Shown here one piece after another: positions 12,865-24,981 of a stretch of 64,000 nt of DNA. Numbering within the stretch: the first letter of the stretch is position 1; each line of letters opens with the position of its first letter. The DNA lies in the NCBI GenBank assembly GCA_030248225.1, contig JASANE010003235.1, positions 1 to 64,000 of the forward strand, given 5' to 3'. This stretch comes from Trileptium ribeirensis (lineage: Eukaryota > Nematoda > Enoplea > Enoplida > Thoracostomopsidae). Below the pieces are notes generated by a model. It was given only the letters and a program-made list of their open reading frames with translations, did no database searches and was not told where the DNA came from. The position numbers and the translations under genes were made by a program.

Positions 12865-14396
12865 CAGGGAGTAACCGGAATTCCGGTTCCGGCGAAAATC
12901 GTGTTCCTGTTGCGGTTCCGTCAAAGGACAAAAACCATACCGGCACCGGAATTCGGTTTAAAAATTTTGTTTGAAATTTTCCACGTTTTTTGCTTCATCC
13001 TGTAATCCAAACATATGTACCTAATATATATTATACAATGGTCAAGCTCCAATACAACCAAGCAAAAGAAAAGATTAACTAACCAATTTGCCGTGTGAAA
13101 CGTAAGTAGGGCACATAATTTGAGCTGGAATTTTTCATAATAACCTGCAGGAATTTGTTAAATCAAAGCCAGGTCGATGCTTGTAGCAGCTATTTCACAC
13201 ATTCAGAAGTCTGCGGGGTACGTTCGAATTATACCGGTCCAACTCGGTAACAGAGTATGGCTTACGTAGAAGTACTTAGCGTATGCATGGATAACATAAA
13301 TTGCGTCAAGCGCAAAGCGGTGCGCTTTAAACTTTGTAAATCAGGTGAAATTGAAGTAAAGTAACGTTATCTGCAACGCAAGCAGAAACTGCTTCCTTGG
13401 CAATGAACTGTATTTATTGGAACTGTGCGAGCAGCATCACAGTGTGTCTCATTTATAGTATTCTGATTAGAAAGTTATCATCATTATGATCGAACTGACG
13501 GGCACTGTTTGTCCAACGCTAGACTAAACAGTGTCTCTGACCACTGATCAGAAAATTACCTTCTATCTATTAATTTCTCTTAGATTCATATAAACCAATA
13601 ATTTTAAGTTTCCTTCCGAAGAACATGCAACAAACGTATGTGTAGTAAAGGGAGGCGACTGGAGACAGAGCGAAAGTGTGTATTCTACGCTCCAAGCTTT
13701 GTAAGCACATTCGATTTGGCGCAGTATACGCAACGGTGTATAGTGGAAGACATTTTTTGCTCTGAATGTCCAAAAACCGACATATTTGATCGGTAAATAA
13801 ACATTATTAGCTTCCTCAGTCTCTTTAAAGTTTCAGAAAGTCAATAATGCCATCGCAATACATTACGTTTAATGTAAAAGATATTTTTAATGCATTCTAA
13901 ATCCACTATACCTTCATTTCTTGCTTCATCTGTTTTACTATATATAAATTTCGAAGACCAGGTTCCGGCTCAAGTTTAAATTCACCTTCGTATTCACCTT
14001 CGATCCGGACAACCATCGGTCGTTTGAGCGAACAACGATCATCCGGAAAACCATACTATGAAAGCATGGTTATTGCGTCATTTGAACACGTATCACGAAT
14101 GCGGCTTGACACTGAAACGGCACAAAACGACACGACAGCGCAGGCTAAAGTTCAGGCAGGTGACCGGAGCCGTGGAGACGCGACTTAAATACCGCCACTG
14201 TTGGAGCACAAACCACCGTCGCGGGTAGGCTGTTCCAGCTATTGATAATTCGATACGCAAAAGAAAACATAGCGCAATCTAATCGCGGTTTAATGCGCGG
14301 ACGCAATTTGAAGGGGTGGCCGGGCAAACCAGCTCCGCTGATGAACTCGAACCATGGACGGTTCCGGTTGCTGGTTCCGGTTCCGGTTATTCCCTG
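12865..14396. mobile_element. hAT-like non-autonomous element, copy 1 (interrupted)
   Basis: The left end CAGGGAGTAACCGGAATTCC is matched by the inverted right end GGTTCCGGTTATTCCCTG, and the subterminal DNA is rich in CCGGTT. The interior from about 12955 to 13975 aligns closely with copy 2 at 19396-20596, with high identity by eye. Between about 13985 and 14350 an extra block not in copy 2 carries a LINE fragment. The flanking 8-mers, GTGAGCTG and GCTTATAT, do not match, so no target-site duplication survives. There is no transposase frame. Confidence 0.8.
14145..14327 (-). pseudogene. LINE reverse-transcriptase C-terminal fragment inside hAT copy 1
   Basis: The minus-strand frame carries GHPFKLRPR, then YRIINSWNSLPATVVCAP, then FKSRL. 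This is the characteristic C-terminal tail of non-LTR reverse transcriptases, where an HPFKL block is followed by WN-LP--VV-AP-----FK-RL. It is about 60 residues of a protein normally several hundred residues long. It belongs to the block absent from hAT copy 2, so it entered that copy, probably as a truncated insertion. Not functional. Confidence 0.8.
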
Positions 14397-14890
14397 GCTT
14401 ATATATATTCATAATTGTCTTATATAGGTGTTTTACTAGTAAATTGACTTGAGTTGACTACTCAGAACTCAATTATATCACTGTGAATCAAGTATTTATA
14501 TTATTTCCGCATTTGTCAGTCCCACCAGTTCAGCTTGACCCAGTTCGGTTTGGGGCTGTGCAGATCGGTCCCTGTTAGGGAGTTTCAAGGCAGTTTGGAA
14601 AATGCAGTACTCATAGAAAGGTAGGTACCGTACCACGCCACAGAAATGGTTATAGCGTTTTGAACGAACGAATATATAGCGAACAGTGTTATAATAATAT
14701 GTTTTGAGCATCAAGGGAGCAGATCACATTTCTGGCGAGTGCTGCATATAATATTAATGTATATAATAGCTTTATTTGAATTTGATAGCTTTATATAGTT
14801 GTTATTAACATTATATTTTTATGAAAATTAAAACTAAGTTTCAAAATAACCAGTATATATATACTTTGAAACGGTTTGTTAAGTATCTGA
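14397..14890. other. upstream region of MPC1, nothing specific seen
   Basis: A+T-rich DNA between the hAT-like element and the MPC1 start. No clear promoter element or 5' exon can be argued by eye. Confidence 0.4.
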
Positions 14891-15274
14891 ATGGCATCGT
14901 CAATAGCCAAGCACGTAGTGACTTATTTTCGGACGTACACAGTACGCGATTGGGCAAATTATTTTGCGTCAACCCATTTTTGGGGTCCGGTTGCAAATTG
15001 GGGTATTCCGTTGGCGGCGCTTGCTGATCTGAAGAAAGATCCGTCGTTTATCAGCGGAAAAATGACATTCGCGCTAGCTGTCTATTCGGCGCTTTTTGCA
15101 CGCTTTGCATGGGTGGTTGTGCCACGAAATTTACTATTGCTCGCTTGCCATATTACGAACGAAACTGCTCAGCTGACTCAGGGGGCTCGATTTATCAATT
15201 ACTACTATATTAGTGGAGAAGCTCAAAGGCGGGAACAAAGCGGTCAAAGGCCTGCCGACGATAGCGAATCATAA
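14891..15274 (+). CDS. MPC1: mitochondrial pyruvate carrier subunit 1
   Basis: A single uninterrupted frame of 127 residues. The family core is plain: STHFWGPVANWG at about residues 27-38, DLKKDPSFISGKMT, then FARFAWVVVPRNLLLLACH and NETAQLTQGARFINYY. MPC1 pairs with MPC2 in the inner mitochondrial membrane to import pyruvate for oxidation, through short amphipathic and transmembrane helices. Animal MPC1 proteins are about 105-110 residues, so this copy has a longer hydrophilic C-tail (last ~20 residues, rich in E, Q, R, D, S). The ATG at 14891 was chosen because it puts the conserved core the usual distance from the N-terminus. An upstream ATG at 14821 is in another frame. No introns are needed; many animal orthologues have them, so retrocopy origin is possible, but the frame is intact and the conserved residues remain. 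No MPC2 is seen in the window. Confidence 0.93.
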   Translation: MASSIAKHVVTYFRTYTVRDWANYFASTHFWGPVANWGIPLAALADLKKDPSFISGKMTFALAVYSALFARFAWVVVPRNLLLLACHITNETAQLTQGARFINYYYISGEAQRREQSGQRPADDSES

Positions 15275-16109
15275 TGGCAAAAGTATGCAGATTCAGGTAA
15301 GCATGCATTGATTTATTCGATTGGTAGTGATGCACGCGGACCGGACTGACTTTAATATTTGTTGTTTCGAAAAGTAGAAATTTATCTGAAAAATTTTTCA
15401 TACTTAAGTTTGGTCTCAATGTTGCTATGGAACTTCTTAACAGGTATCGCGATAATACTTTTGTGAACTTGAAAAATAAGTCACTGAAAATAAGCCTCAT
15501 CTGTTTTGCTAGGCTGTTGTACAAAAATTTTATGTCTATTAGCTGAAAATAGATTTTTGACTTAATCGGTCAGGGCTGGAAAATTTGCTCAGGTTCAGTC
15601 ACTAGTTAATGGTCTTTATTTGGTCCCATTTATTAGTTTACCTCAACGTGATAGTTCTCGAATAGCCCGTGTTGTTAACCTGTCATTCTTTCTAAAATAG
15701 AAAGTTCACGCCGCTGTGCGCAAACCATTCTAGGTAATTTAGTTGGTCTTCAAAGGCCACCAGAGTGTGCAATACGACTATTTTGGACGTCAAACGAAAT
15801 GACCTGAGATGGTCGCGCTATTTTCGCCTATTCACGGGAATCATCGTTCGTTTAGTTAGAGATTTTGAGCGCACGGTTTTTTCGAGTCAGCAGAAGTTAT
15901 AGTCTTCTATCCGATGCACGCAGTATTATCGAATTTCATAGAGTAAATCGAAATAGTAACTAAACAGAACGGATAGGGCTGGTAGAATTCTTAACTACTG
16001 TAAAACTGCGAAGTTATCTGCTGAAAACACGAAAAAGAAAATATAAGATAAAAAGAATGCTATATAAATGCTGAGTGTATTGAGTGGATCGATCGTAGCA
16101 ACCAAACCT
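15275..16109. other. 3' flank of MPC1, no gene seen
   Basis: Non-coding by eye. AATAAG near 15476 is a possible weak polyadenylation signal; no canonical AATAAA was found close to the stop. Confidence 0.3.
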
Positions 16110-16270
16110 TACTGTCCGGGGTGGCAAATTTTGATAGCGTCCGTTTCTGGGTTTTTTGTGTAACACGCATTACTCACTTCAGCTGGGCGGATTGGTTCGC
16201 TCCATTTCAAAAGCTTGAAATCTATATTTGTGCTCTCTAGTTAGGCGCGAATCCCGAATCTAATATCTTA
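16110..16270. repeat. dispersed repeat R2, copy 1
   Basis: A stretch with GGTGGCAAATTTTGATAGCGTCCGTTTCTGG... ending TAGTTAGGCGCGAATC is matched in the same orientation at 63785-63955 (GGTGAATTTTGGCAGTGTCCGTTTCTGG... TAGTCAGACGCGAGGA). Diverged, non-coding. Confidence 0.6.
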
Positions 16271-16714
16271 TCCCGAAAGAACGGGCTAAAGATGCCCGGC
16301 GCGGGTCCCGAAGAAACAGCAGAAATTACGTTACTTACTGTAACTCGACAACCAACGCCAAATTGTTCTCATTTTGTAAAGCAAATAAGCATTTATAAGT
16401 CTGTATATATAGTGCTTTGCTGAGCGTTTTTCTATGATGCGGATTTTGGTTCAAAACGGATTCTGAAGTGGGCCCATGAGTCTCGATGGACTAAAGTGGG
16501 CCCAATATATATATCCTCGCGCTCAGCATAGCCGAAAGCTCTAAACCGCACAACTACGATGACATCTATAATGTTTGTTGGATCAATAGAACTAGTAACT
16601 CGCAAGTGAGGATAAAACGCAGTGAGCGTGGTTTCATAAAGTTGAAATTTTGTGAAATCACCTTGTAACAGGCTTTATGTTTCGTGTATATATACTACAC
16701 TAAAACCTCTGTAG

Positions 16715-17215
16715 CCATGAACCTATTGAAAATCCTAGAACATCTTAGACTTTAAACCCATTGAGAACAGCTTAAAATGCTTGATGTATTCGCAATAGTA
16801 TCTAGATAACTAATCCATCGTATTCAGCGTACCGAAAAACTTATACATAGAGCATTCTTCATACCCTTTACTCAATACGTAACCACGATACTGAAGACAG
16901 ACTATATTTTGGCAGTCGGGATCATTGACCGTAAACCCATTGAAAACATCTGAGAAGATATGAAATATTCATGCTGGACTCCTGATAGCCGTACCATCCT
17001 ATTCATTGTGCCGAAAAACCTATCTATATGCCACCCTTAATACCATGCAAGCAATAAATAACCAAACAAATGAAAAATCATTACATTTTAGAAATCGGGT
17101 TTGCCGACCATGAAACCCTATAAAAAGGTATAATAAAGTCAATTTAGACTCTAAATAACAAAACCATAGTGTTCAGCTTGCTTGATAACCTAATAGACGC
17201 TTGTAATTAAAATGC
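16715..17215. repeat. degenerate ~200 bp tandem repeat x2-3
   Basis: AAACCCATTGA(G/A)AACA is followed about 100 bases on by a CCGAAAAAC(C/T)TAT block. The pattern occurs around 16753-16840 and again around 16930-17020, with a weaker third unit from 17105. Heavily diverged. Confidence 0.45.
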
Positions 17216-17829
17216 AACAATTTGCTGTGATGTGATTAATCGCTATTTCTTGCAAAGGATCGACGAGCCATACGCAGGCCTACAGTGGTCCGGGGAGTGG
17301 CCCCACAAATAAGTCATGGTCAGCAATGTTGTAGATGTCGATGAGCTGATTCTGTATTATTATATTGCCTCGGTTTTTCTATACGAAGTCTGTCATAAGA
17401 TATAGTCGGTTAAAGAGTGGTATCCGTATTGCCAGATTTGGCGAAGAACCACTAAACACCTGTTTTTCGCTATTTTAACCCCGACGATGGGATCGGAGCT
17501 GCTTTCGTTCAACTAAACGGCACACGGTCATCACCTTTGCTATCGAACAAAAATTTTATCGAAATATATCCATCCGACGATAAGTTATGAAAGGCAAAAA
17601 CTGACAAAAGATTTTCACGACTTGTCCTCTAGCGCCCTAAGTGGAAACTCCGCTTGCTTCGCGCGCTCCGTTTCAAAAATGCTGAATTTTCACCACTTTC
17701 CTGCACTGAGGCCCAATAGACGGGCACAATCTTATGATTTCGCCAAACTTCCAAAAGTATGCATTTGGTATGAAGTGGGTAATTTCGTGGTGGCGGTAAT
17801 TCTCCTAGCTTATCTGGGTGTACTTCAGT

Positions 17830-18140
17830 GGGGAAAGTACTGTACTGGTCGGGAAACGTCAAATATGTGTAATTTCAAGACTGATAACCGTTGTGCTTGT
17901 CTAGAAAGGGAAACTGAACGTTTTTCAATTCCGCAGGGAAATTTTTTGGATAGCTAAAATATGTGAAAATTATTTTCAGATGAACGGTAAAGAATTTTTA
18001 AATTTTTTGTCTCGAAGGAAAAGTGTTTGGCGCATCAATTGCGCAAAGTACCTTGGGGGCATCATGTGGGGAGGGCAAAAGTTTACTTAGGGACTGGCGG
18101 AGGTCGATATAACTGGGGGTTCTCCCTCGTCTTATTTGGA
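17830..18140. repeat. dispersed repeat R3, copy 1
   Basis: Shares with 55310-55600 the ordered words ATGTGTAAT, a TGTGCTTGT/TGTGCATGCGTC block, TACCTTGGG, and GGAGGTCGA(T/C)ATA. Order and spacing are kept, with much divergence. The 111-residue open frame over it (17622-17957) is not recognisable. Confidence 0.45.
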
Positions 18141-18152
18141 GACGCTCTCTCT

Positions 18153-18580
18153 TCTTGAGTGTACTATAAATATTAATCAGAAGCTTGTGAAAAGGTAAGA
18201 GGATATTGGCTTCAGACTTCTAGTATATACGTAATAATAATTGTTTTTCGTTTTATTACTGACTTAATTGAATTGCTGTACGACGCTATTCGTTTTATCT
18301 TGAGTGTACTATAAATATTAATCAGAAGCTTGTGAAAAGGTAAGAGGATATTGGCTTCATACTTCTAGTATATACGTAATAATAATTGTTTTTCGTTTTA
18401 TCACTGACTTAATTGAATTGCTGTACGACGCTATTCGTTTTATCTTGAGTGTACTATAAATATTAATCAGAAGCTTGTGAAAAGGTAAGAGGATATTGGC
18501 TTCAGACTTCTAGTAATAATAATTGTTTTTCGTTTTATCACTGACTTAATTGAATTGCTATAGGACGCTATTCGTTTTAA
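18153..18580. repeat. 145 bp tandem repeat x3
   Basis: Units start at TCTTGAGTGTACTATAAATA (18153, 18298, 18443) and end in GACGCTATTCGTTTTA. The first two are nearly identical. The third lacks a few bases of AGTATATACGTAATAATAA. High identity suggests recent amplification. Confidence 0.9.
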
Positions 18581-19199
18581 CTTTTAAGGCAATTTTTCGT
18601 CTCCATATGGCTCTACAAAGCGCGGCTCATAGACATAATGACGACAGTATCGGTGCTATAGTTGTAGGGTTTTGTTAACTAGTGATTTGGTTAAATATTG
18701 ACGAAACTGTAATATATATACTAGTGGATTATTAATTGTTATGTGCCTTTTGCTTTGAATATTTTGTTTTTGTACTTGAAGAAAAATTATTTTTTAATGT
18801 TTCGTATTTGTAACACTATTCGTGTTCTTAGATCTTCGGAATAGATTCAATTATTTTCCAAACTAAACTCTCGGGCCTAGTTTCTAGATTTGAGAGCAAG
18901 ACGAAATTATTTAGCTGGGATCTTCAAATTGGGGTGGGGCCCCCTGGCATTTTTCGGTTCCCCCTGCTCCAGAACAGGTGCCCCGGGTGATGCCCCCGGG
19001 CAAAATTTTGGGCTCCCCCCGGTCCACCGCCTCTTCGAAAAATTTCCAATCGGTCCAAAGTACATAAAATTTGTATTAAAATTCCGTTCTGAAGCCAAAA
19101 AGTTCGCAAATTTTGTCAAAATTTGCTTCAAAATAGCTTTTTCTCTCCATCAAAACCATTTTGGCAGTGTTTGAAACAGATTCGAGGGCAGCGAAACGA
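18581..19199. other. non-coding spacer with a short G+C-rich block
   Basis: A G+C-rich patch at 18930-19030 (CCCCCTG, CCCCGGG runs) lies in A+T-rich DNA. Open frames occur on both strands across the patch, as expected from base composition; none is recognisable. Confidence 0.4.
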
Positions 19200-19254
19200 T
19201 ATGTTAATGATATACCGTATGTTAAATCAAACCGTTGATATCCCATTCACACGT

Positions 19255-19395
19255 TACTTTATAGTCGATCATTCCGAACAGCGCAGAAGACGAAATTACG
19301 TCCATCTTAAGTCTCGTCTGCGACCTAAGCGAAACTGTGCCTTACATTGTTTTGGATACCGAGCAGTGTAAGTATGGAATAAATTAGATTCTTTG
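19255..19395 (+). pseudogene. LINE reverse-transcriptase C-terminal fragment, 5' part
   Basis: The plus frame reads RRNYVHLKSRLRPKRN, then CFGYRAV, a stop, then VWNKLDSL up to base 19395, where the hAT-like element is inserted. The protein tail resumes after the element at 20605. This is the conserved W-N-L...VV-AP tail of non-LTR reverse transcriptases. It is non-functional: fragmentary, with an internal TAA and an insertion. Confidence 0.75.
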
Positions 19396-20596
19396 CAGGG
19401 AGTAACCGGAATTCCGGTTCCGGTTCCGGTTCCGGCGAAAATCGTGTTCCGGTTCCGGTTCCGGCAAAGGGCAAAACACATACCGGAACCGGAATTCCGG
19501 TTTAAAATTTTTGTTTGAAATTTTCTACGTTTTTGCTTCATCCTGTAATCCAAACATATGTAATATATCTTATACAATGATCAAGCTCCAATACAACCAA
19601 GCAAAAGAAAAGATTAACTAACCAATTTGCCGTGTGAAACGTAAGTAGGGCACATAATTTGAGCAGGAATTTTTCATAATAACCTGCAGGAGTTTGTTAA
19701 ATCAAGGCCAGGTCGATGCTTGTAGCAGCTATTTTACACATCCAGAAGTCTGCGGGATACGTTTGACTTAAACCGGTCCAACTCGGTAACAGAGTATGGC
19801 TTACGCAGAAGTACTTAGGGTATGCTTGGCTAACATAAATTGCGTCAAGCACCGGCCAGTGCGCTTGTAAATTTGGTAAATCAGTCTAAATTGAAGTAAA
19901 CTAACGTTATCTGCAACGCAGCTAAAAATTGCTTTCTTGGCAGTGAACTGTATTTATTGAAACTGTGCGAGCAGCATCACAGTGTGTCTCATTTATAGCT
20001 TCTGATTAGAAGGTTATCATCATTATGATCTAACTGACGGGCACTGTTTGTCCAACGCTAGTCTAAACAGTGTCTCTGACCACTGATCAGAAAATTACCG
20101 TCTATCTATTATTTTCACTTAGAATCATATAAACCAATAATTTTAAGTTTCCTACAGAAGAACATGCAACAAACGTATGTGTAGTAAAGGGAGGCGACTG
20201 GAGACAGAGCGAAAGTGTGTATTCTACGCTCCAAGTTTTGTAAGCACATTCGATTTGACGCAGTATAAGCCATGGTGTATAGTGGAAGACATTTCTTGCT
20301 CTGAATGTCCAAAAACCGATATATTTGATCGATAAATAAACATTATTAGCTTCCTCAGTCTCTTTAAAGTTTCAGAAAGGCAATAATACCATCGCAATAC
20401 ATTAAGTTTAATGTAAAAGGTACTTTTTAATGCGTTTTAAATCCACTATACCTTCATTTCTTCCATCATCTGTTTTACTATATATAAATTTCGAAGACCA
20501 AGTTCCGGTTCCGGTTCCGGTTCCGGATCCGGTTTAAATGGACGGTTCCGGTTGCTGGTTCCGGTTCCGGTAAATTTCGGTTCCGGTTATTCCCTG
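19396..20596. mobile_element. hAT-like non-autonomous element, copy 2, with 8 bp target-site duplication
   Basis: A 1,201 bp element bounded by CAGGGAGTAACCGGAATTCC and the inverted TTCCGGTTATTCCCTG. The 8 bases before it (19388-19395) and after it (20597-20604) are identical, ATTCTTTG. An 8 bp duplication with CAGGG-type ends is the signature of hAT-superfamily transposition. The ends carry CCGGTT-rich subterminal repeats. No transposase is encoded, so it must move in trans. It interrupts a LINE fragment (19255-19395 and 20605-20658). Confidence 0.9.
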
Positions 20597-20604
20597 ATTC
20601 TTTG

Positions 20605-20658
20605 GTAGTTGGGGCACCTTCCATAAACACTTTCAAGCAACGCCTCCACAGCTCGACA
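20605..20658 (+). pseudogene. LINE reverse-transcriptase C-terminal fragment, 3' part
   Basis: In the plus frame continuing from the 5' part across the insertion, the sequence reads VVGAPSINTFKQRLHS and stops at TGA near 20656. VV-AP followed by F-K-RL is the end of many non-LTR reverse transcriptases. Removing the hAT-like element and one ATTCTTTG copy makes the frame continuous with VWNKLDSL upstream. Confidence 0.75.
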
Positions 20659-23034
20659 GCATTACCACATCCATGAATCCGTGTCTGCCGCCCGCTTTTT
20701 TCTTCAGATTCACTATTTGTACAACGATGCAAATTGCCGATTCATTTCGGCTTGCCAACGGTGATCTGTTCCCAAAAACAAAATCCAAATCAACGACACG
20801 CTGAACCATTGGCGGTTCAGGTACGTACGATTTTTAACTGTTTTTCTCTTGGAAAAATGTTCCCTGGCAAAATCGTGCGCCCCCCGGTTCGGAACCAAGG
20901 GAACTCCTGTTTCATGCTCCCTGTCAAAATTTTCAACGAATGGAGAGCCCAGTTTAGTATTGTAATGTTTTATAAGTTGGCAAGAAATTTGTCAGTTTAT
21001 GCTTTTTTAGGTGGCGTTTCGCAGAACTAATTTTGGCAAAATATAAAGTCCTTTAGTCTTTGTTGAGTCCAAGCTCGGACGAACAGCCAATTTGCGCACT
21101 ATGTACTGTTACATGATACAGGTAATTTTTGCTAACGCTCAATTATTGATGAAGCGCTGATAGCTTTGTAGGGAACGATTTTTACATATACAAACTGAAA
21201 TAATAGTAGCCCTGATTATATTTCAAAATTTTTCAACTCTCCGTAAACGAAGCTATGCCTCGTACTTCCTGAAGGCAATGTCAACACTTTTCTACAACCA
21301 TTTACTTGCACAGACCCGAGTAAAACACAAGCACGCAGATAAACGCACACTCACCCTAACGCGTTTTAACGTAAACGCCCGCAAACGCATTTGCACGCAC
21401 ACTCAAATGCGTTAGCGCGCACAGTCAAATAATGTGTTTGATCGTGCACGCACTCAAAAGCGTTTAACCCATAGGTGTCAATAGTGGTTTACCGCCATAA
21501 GGAACGAGCCCACCCGTTCCTGCCAACGGCACCCGGAAAATCTTGGCAAAAATAGGGGAAACTGCAAAAAATTTATCGCAAATTGACAAAAGTTGGAGGT
21601 TTGTAAAAAATTTTAGAACTTTATTCCCTCACGATCGTCTTCCCTTCCCAAGCCGACGGACCTATGATTTCAACGCATTTGCGCACGTGCTATTTTTGTT
21701 CACTTAATTCTGTTCATGACTGTTAATTTTTAAATTTTTGGAATGTTCCCACAAATAATTGCCAACATTGGTACAACACTGATTTCAGTAACGCGTACTT
21801 GCATAATGTGTCTTCGTTTGGTTACATGCACGGTATTATTAGGCTAATCATTGTTCTTAAGCTTAGCTTTAGATTGGGCTTCTGAGGGAAACCAGACAAG
21901 TACCAGGTTATCAGTAATGACAAGTGATTTGCTTTAGTTTTTACTGACTCGTCAAATTATGGAGTATCATAGCTTGATGTGTTGTGGACGCACCGCATCG
22001 CATTATAATACTCATTTAATGTATGCCTTGCAACGTGGAACGTAAGATGTTTTAGCATCGATAGCTTTAATTAATTTAGCTGCTCGATGCAAAATACGCG
22101 AAAGCGTATTCATTTAATATAGGCACTGCAAGCTTTAAGTTGCTCGATGCAAACTATGCGAATATCGACCACTTCATTTGATCGAATTACACTCTGTGCT
22201 TTGTTCCAAAGACGTGATTTGGAAGCGTAGCTTTTATTTAGTTTTCTCTAGAAAAGCTCCGGGAAAACGGTAAAAATAACTGGTCGGTCTCAAATATACA
22301 GTTATGTCAAGTATGTGGAGCGAGTCTCTTCTGTGCAATACAATGATCGTCGGAACTTTATAAACGTACTATTTTCAGTAGATTTGTTTCGTTATAGTAG
22401 ATTGCCAGGGACGATGAAAATGATTTGTGTGGTCTTTACTGCCCAATTTGTACGGTGAATACTTGTGCTAAAATGATGTTTTATTTTGACCGTCTGTGGA
22501 TTACAGTGATTTTTTGAACTTTTTTATTGAAATCGTATAGTTGTTGTTTTGTTACAGTGTAGTTGTTGTTAAACTTTGGGCGAACCAGATTAGTTATAAA
22601 TTGTATATGATAGCATAGTTACTTAGCGGCTTCGAAGTTCCTCGGGTTGTTTGCTTGTGATGCATTTTAGTTCGCTTGTCATTATATTTTGTAAAATATT
22701 CCATTCTGCTTTGGTGTGTAGGGTTGGTACGTATATTTTTGTATGTAATTCTCGGCTGGGAATTTTATGTACATTATCTCCAGGTGGTTACTTTTGCTTC
22801 ACTGCTTTAGCCTCTTATATTTTTTGTCTTACAATAATGCCTTTATAAATATATATATACGATTACTACTGTAAGATATCATCATATGTGCGTGTGGTGT
22901 GTTAGGAAAGGTGTAATATAGTTATCAGAGACGCGGAAATATACGGAGCACTTGAGGGACATACAAAGTACGAGAATAACAATTTTTGACTCAAATGATT
23001 CTGGATTTTGGGCGACTAAACAATAATTTTTCAA
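20659..23034. other. no supported gene; intergenic DNA
   Basis: Only short unrecognised frames. A cluster of AACGC/ACGCAC words lies at 21310-21475. A weak local duplication with GCTCGATGCAAA occurs at 22080 and 22142. Confidence 0.45.
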
Positions 23035-23330
23035 CTAACAATTTTGAAAAGCTTATTTTTTTCTCGATGAATGTATAATTTTGCATATCATTCGAATCGC
23101 ATTGACGAAAAAAGTCGAATGGTGGTAAAATCAGCTAAATTTGGGCGACGCATGAAGGAGTGGTTTCGATTTATGTGGAATCTTAAGCCTAAATCGTTAA
23201 TCCCTGAAACCATTTAGTTGATTTCCACCATTCTATTCAACCCGTCAATGGTGTTCGAGTGATATATAAAATTACACATTTATCGAGAAAACATATTTAG
23301 AAAAATTTTGGGTACCATTAGTACCCCATA
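23030..23330. mobile_element. MITE-like inverted-repeat element (~300 bp)
   Basis: The arm at 23030-23145 (TCTCGATGAATGTATAATTTTG, TCGAATCGCATTGACG, GAATGGTGG) pairs with the inverted arm at 23215-23330. The spacer is only about 70 bp. A solo, diverged arm with the same order of words lies at 37460-37545. No coding capacity. Confidence 0.7.
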
Positions 23331-24981
23331 AAATCAAAAAATTGTCATAAATACGGCCCAACTGAACATTTTTACTATATTGCCTCGTCAAGTTGACTCG
23401 GAAGGTATCAAAACTTTCGCTTTACAAAACCAATATAACTGACCAATTTACGGCTGATGGTGGCCTCTAACACGACACCCGATACAACTTCGTATGTAAT
23501 AAATTTGGGTTCAGCATTATTTTCTGTATACCCGGATTTCGCGGCGGTGGGGGATGGAACGTGATTCAATGTCGGTGTTTCTATATGAAATTTTGTATGT
23601 AAAGTAACTTATGAAACGTACTTTCGAATTGAAATTTTTGTTGTTCTGTTCTCATTCCGACTTTGATTTTTAAAAGAACGCTTTCTTCACTTTGTTCGTT
23701 AAAATGTTATTCTGCTCTGTTGCAAGAAACCTTATGACTAAACTCATCTTTAGGAAGTGAAGAAAACTGATCGCAGAACTAGCTTTTATGTAAAACCAAA
23801 GGCGAACTTTTACTCTACCAAGCGCAATATCAACTGCTTGTATTGTTCCAGTATTTAAGATTGTCTTTAAATGATAGAAATACGATGTAATTGGCACCAA
23901 ATCGTTTATATTATTCTTCTGCACAAAAAAAGGACAAAAAGGTTGTGAAACTAAAGGTCAAATATTTTCTGAGAACTGGAAAACTCATATTTGGTGGTAT
24001 TTTTACGCATTTTTTGATGATATATTTAATATAATTCTTAATTTTGTTCGGCATGTGTTTGGCGTATTTCTTGAATTTTCACCACTCTCTTTTATAATCA
24101 TCCGCTCCATAAACTGTTCCGACGAACAATATTTATGCTTCAAGCTTGTAGTTTTAGTTTGAAAGCAATTTATTGCTCCAAAATGCAGCGATTCGGTCCG
24201 AAATTTGCTAATCCGGTGTTTCTTGCAACTAACGAGCTGTTTAATAATTATATATTATTATTGTCAAACGATAGTATTATGTATATAAATTTTGTAATGG
24301 TTAATTTTGCGTTATATTTTTGCATAGTTACTGTAATCCATAGCTGAATCTTCATATTTTATGTGGCTTTGTGCAGAGTGTGGAGAAGTTTCCTGGAGAA
24401 AATTTGGAGTTTTAAAATTACCTGTTTATGACCGTAATCGTTCCCTATATCAAAAATTTACGGACCTATTGAGTAGTTGGAGAATGTGTAAATACCAGGG
24501 GGGTAGGGTGCGGCGTTTCTGTTCGATTTCAAATCTCTGATTGTTCGGTTATGCTATTACTCTATGAGTGCAGTGTCGATCGTTGTCGGGGACATGAGCA
24601 CTCGGGTCAGAACAATCTTTGAACCGCCACAGAAAATATAATGTGTATTGTAACAATGCAGCATTCATCGTTACATTGGTGATTTTTAGGTAAATTAATG
24701 CAGTTTTGAAGATAACTGTGACCAATCCGTTGTAATAGTTCGACGATTGTATCGACCGGCCACGGTAGTTTTATCTTATTTGTATTTACAAACGGAGGTT
24801 CTTCGTGTTCGAAATTATTTTCTATGCCTTTAAAGTGAGAGAATTTGGTTTAACTCACATGCAGAGTCGAAAACGATCGTTAGCTATGCGGCCAGGTTTT
24901 CAGTTTGGTAAGCAATCCGTGGATGTGGAGTAGCGAAATGGGCTCGTCTGGCACTTCCTTCTATAATTGTTTAAACCAGGC
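23331..24981. other. no supported gene; intergenic DNA
   Basis: Open frames at 23670-23924 (minus) and 24135-24347 (plus) are short, A+T-driven and unrecognised. Confidence 0.45.

Noticed and set aside
13570..20312. Similar ~65-residue minus frames in both hAT-like copies
   Set aside because: They are conserved only because the DNA is repeated. Many differences change residues, and the frame has no transposase motif.
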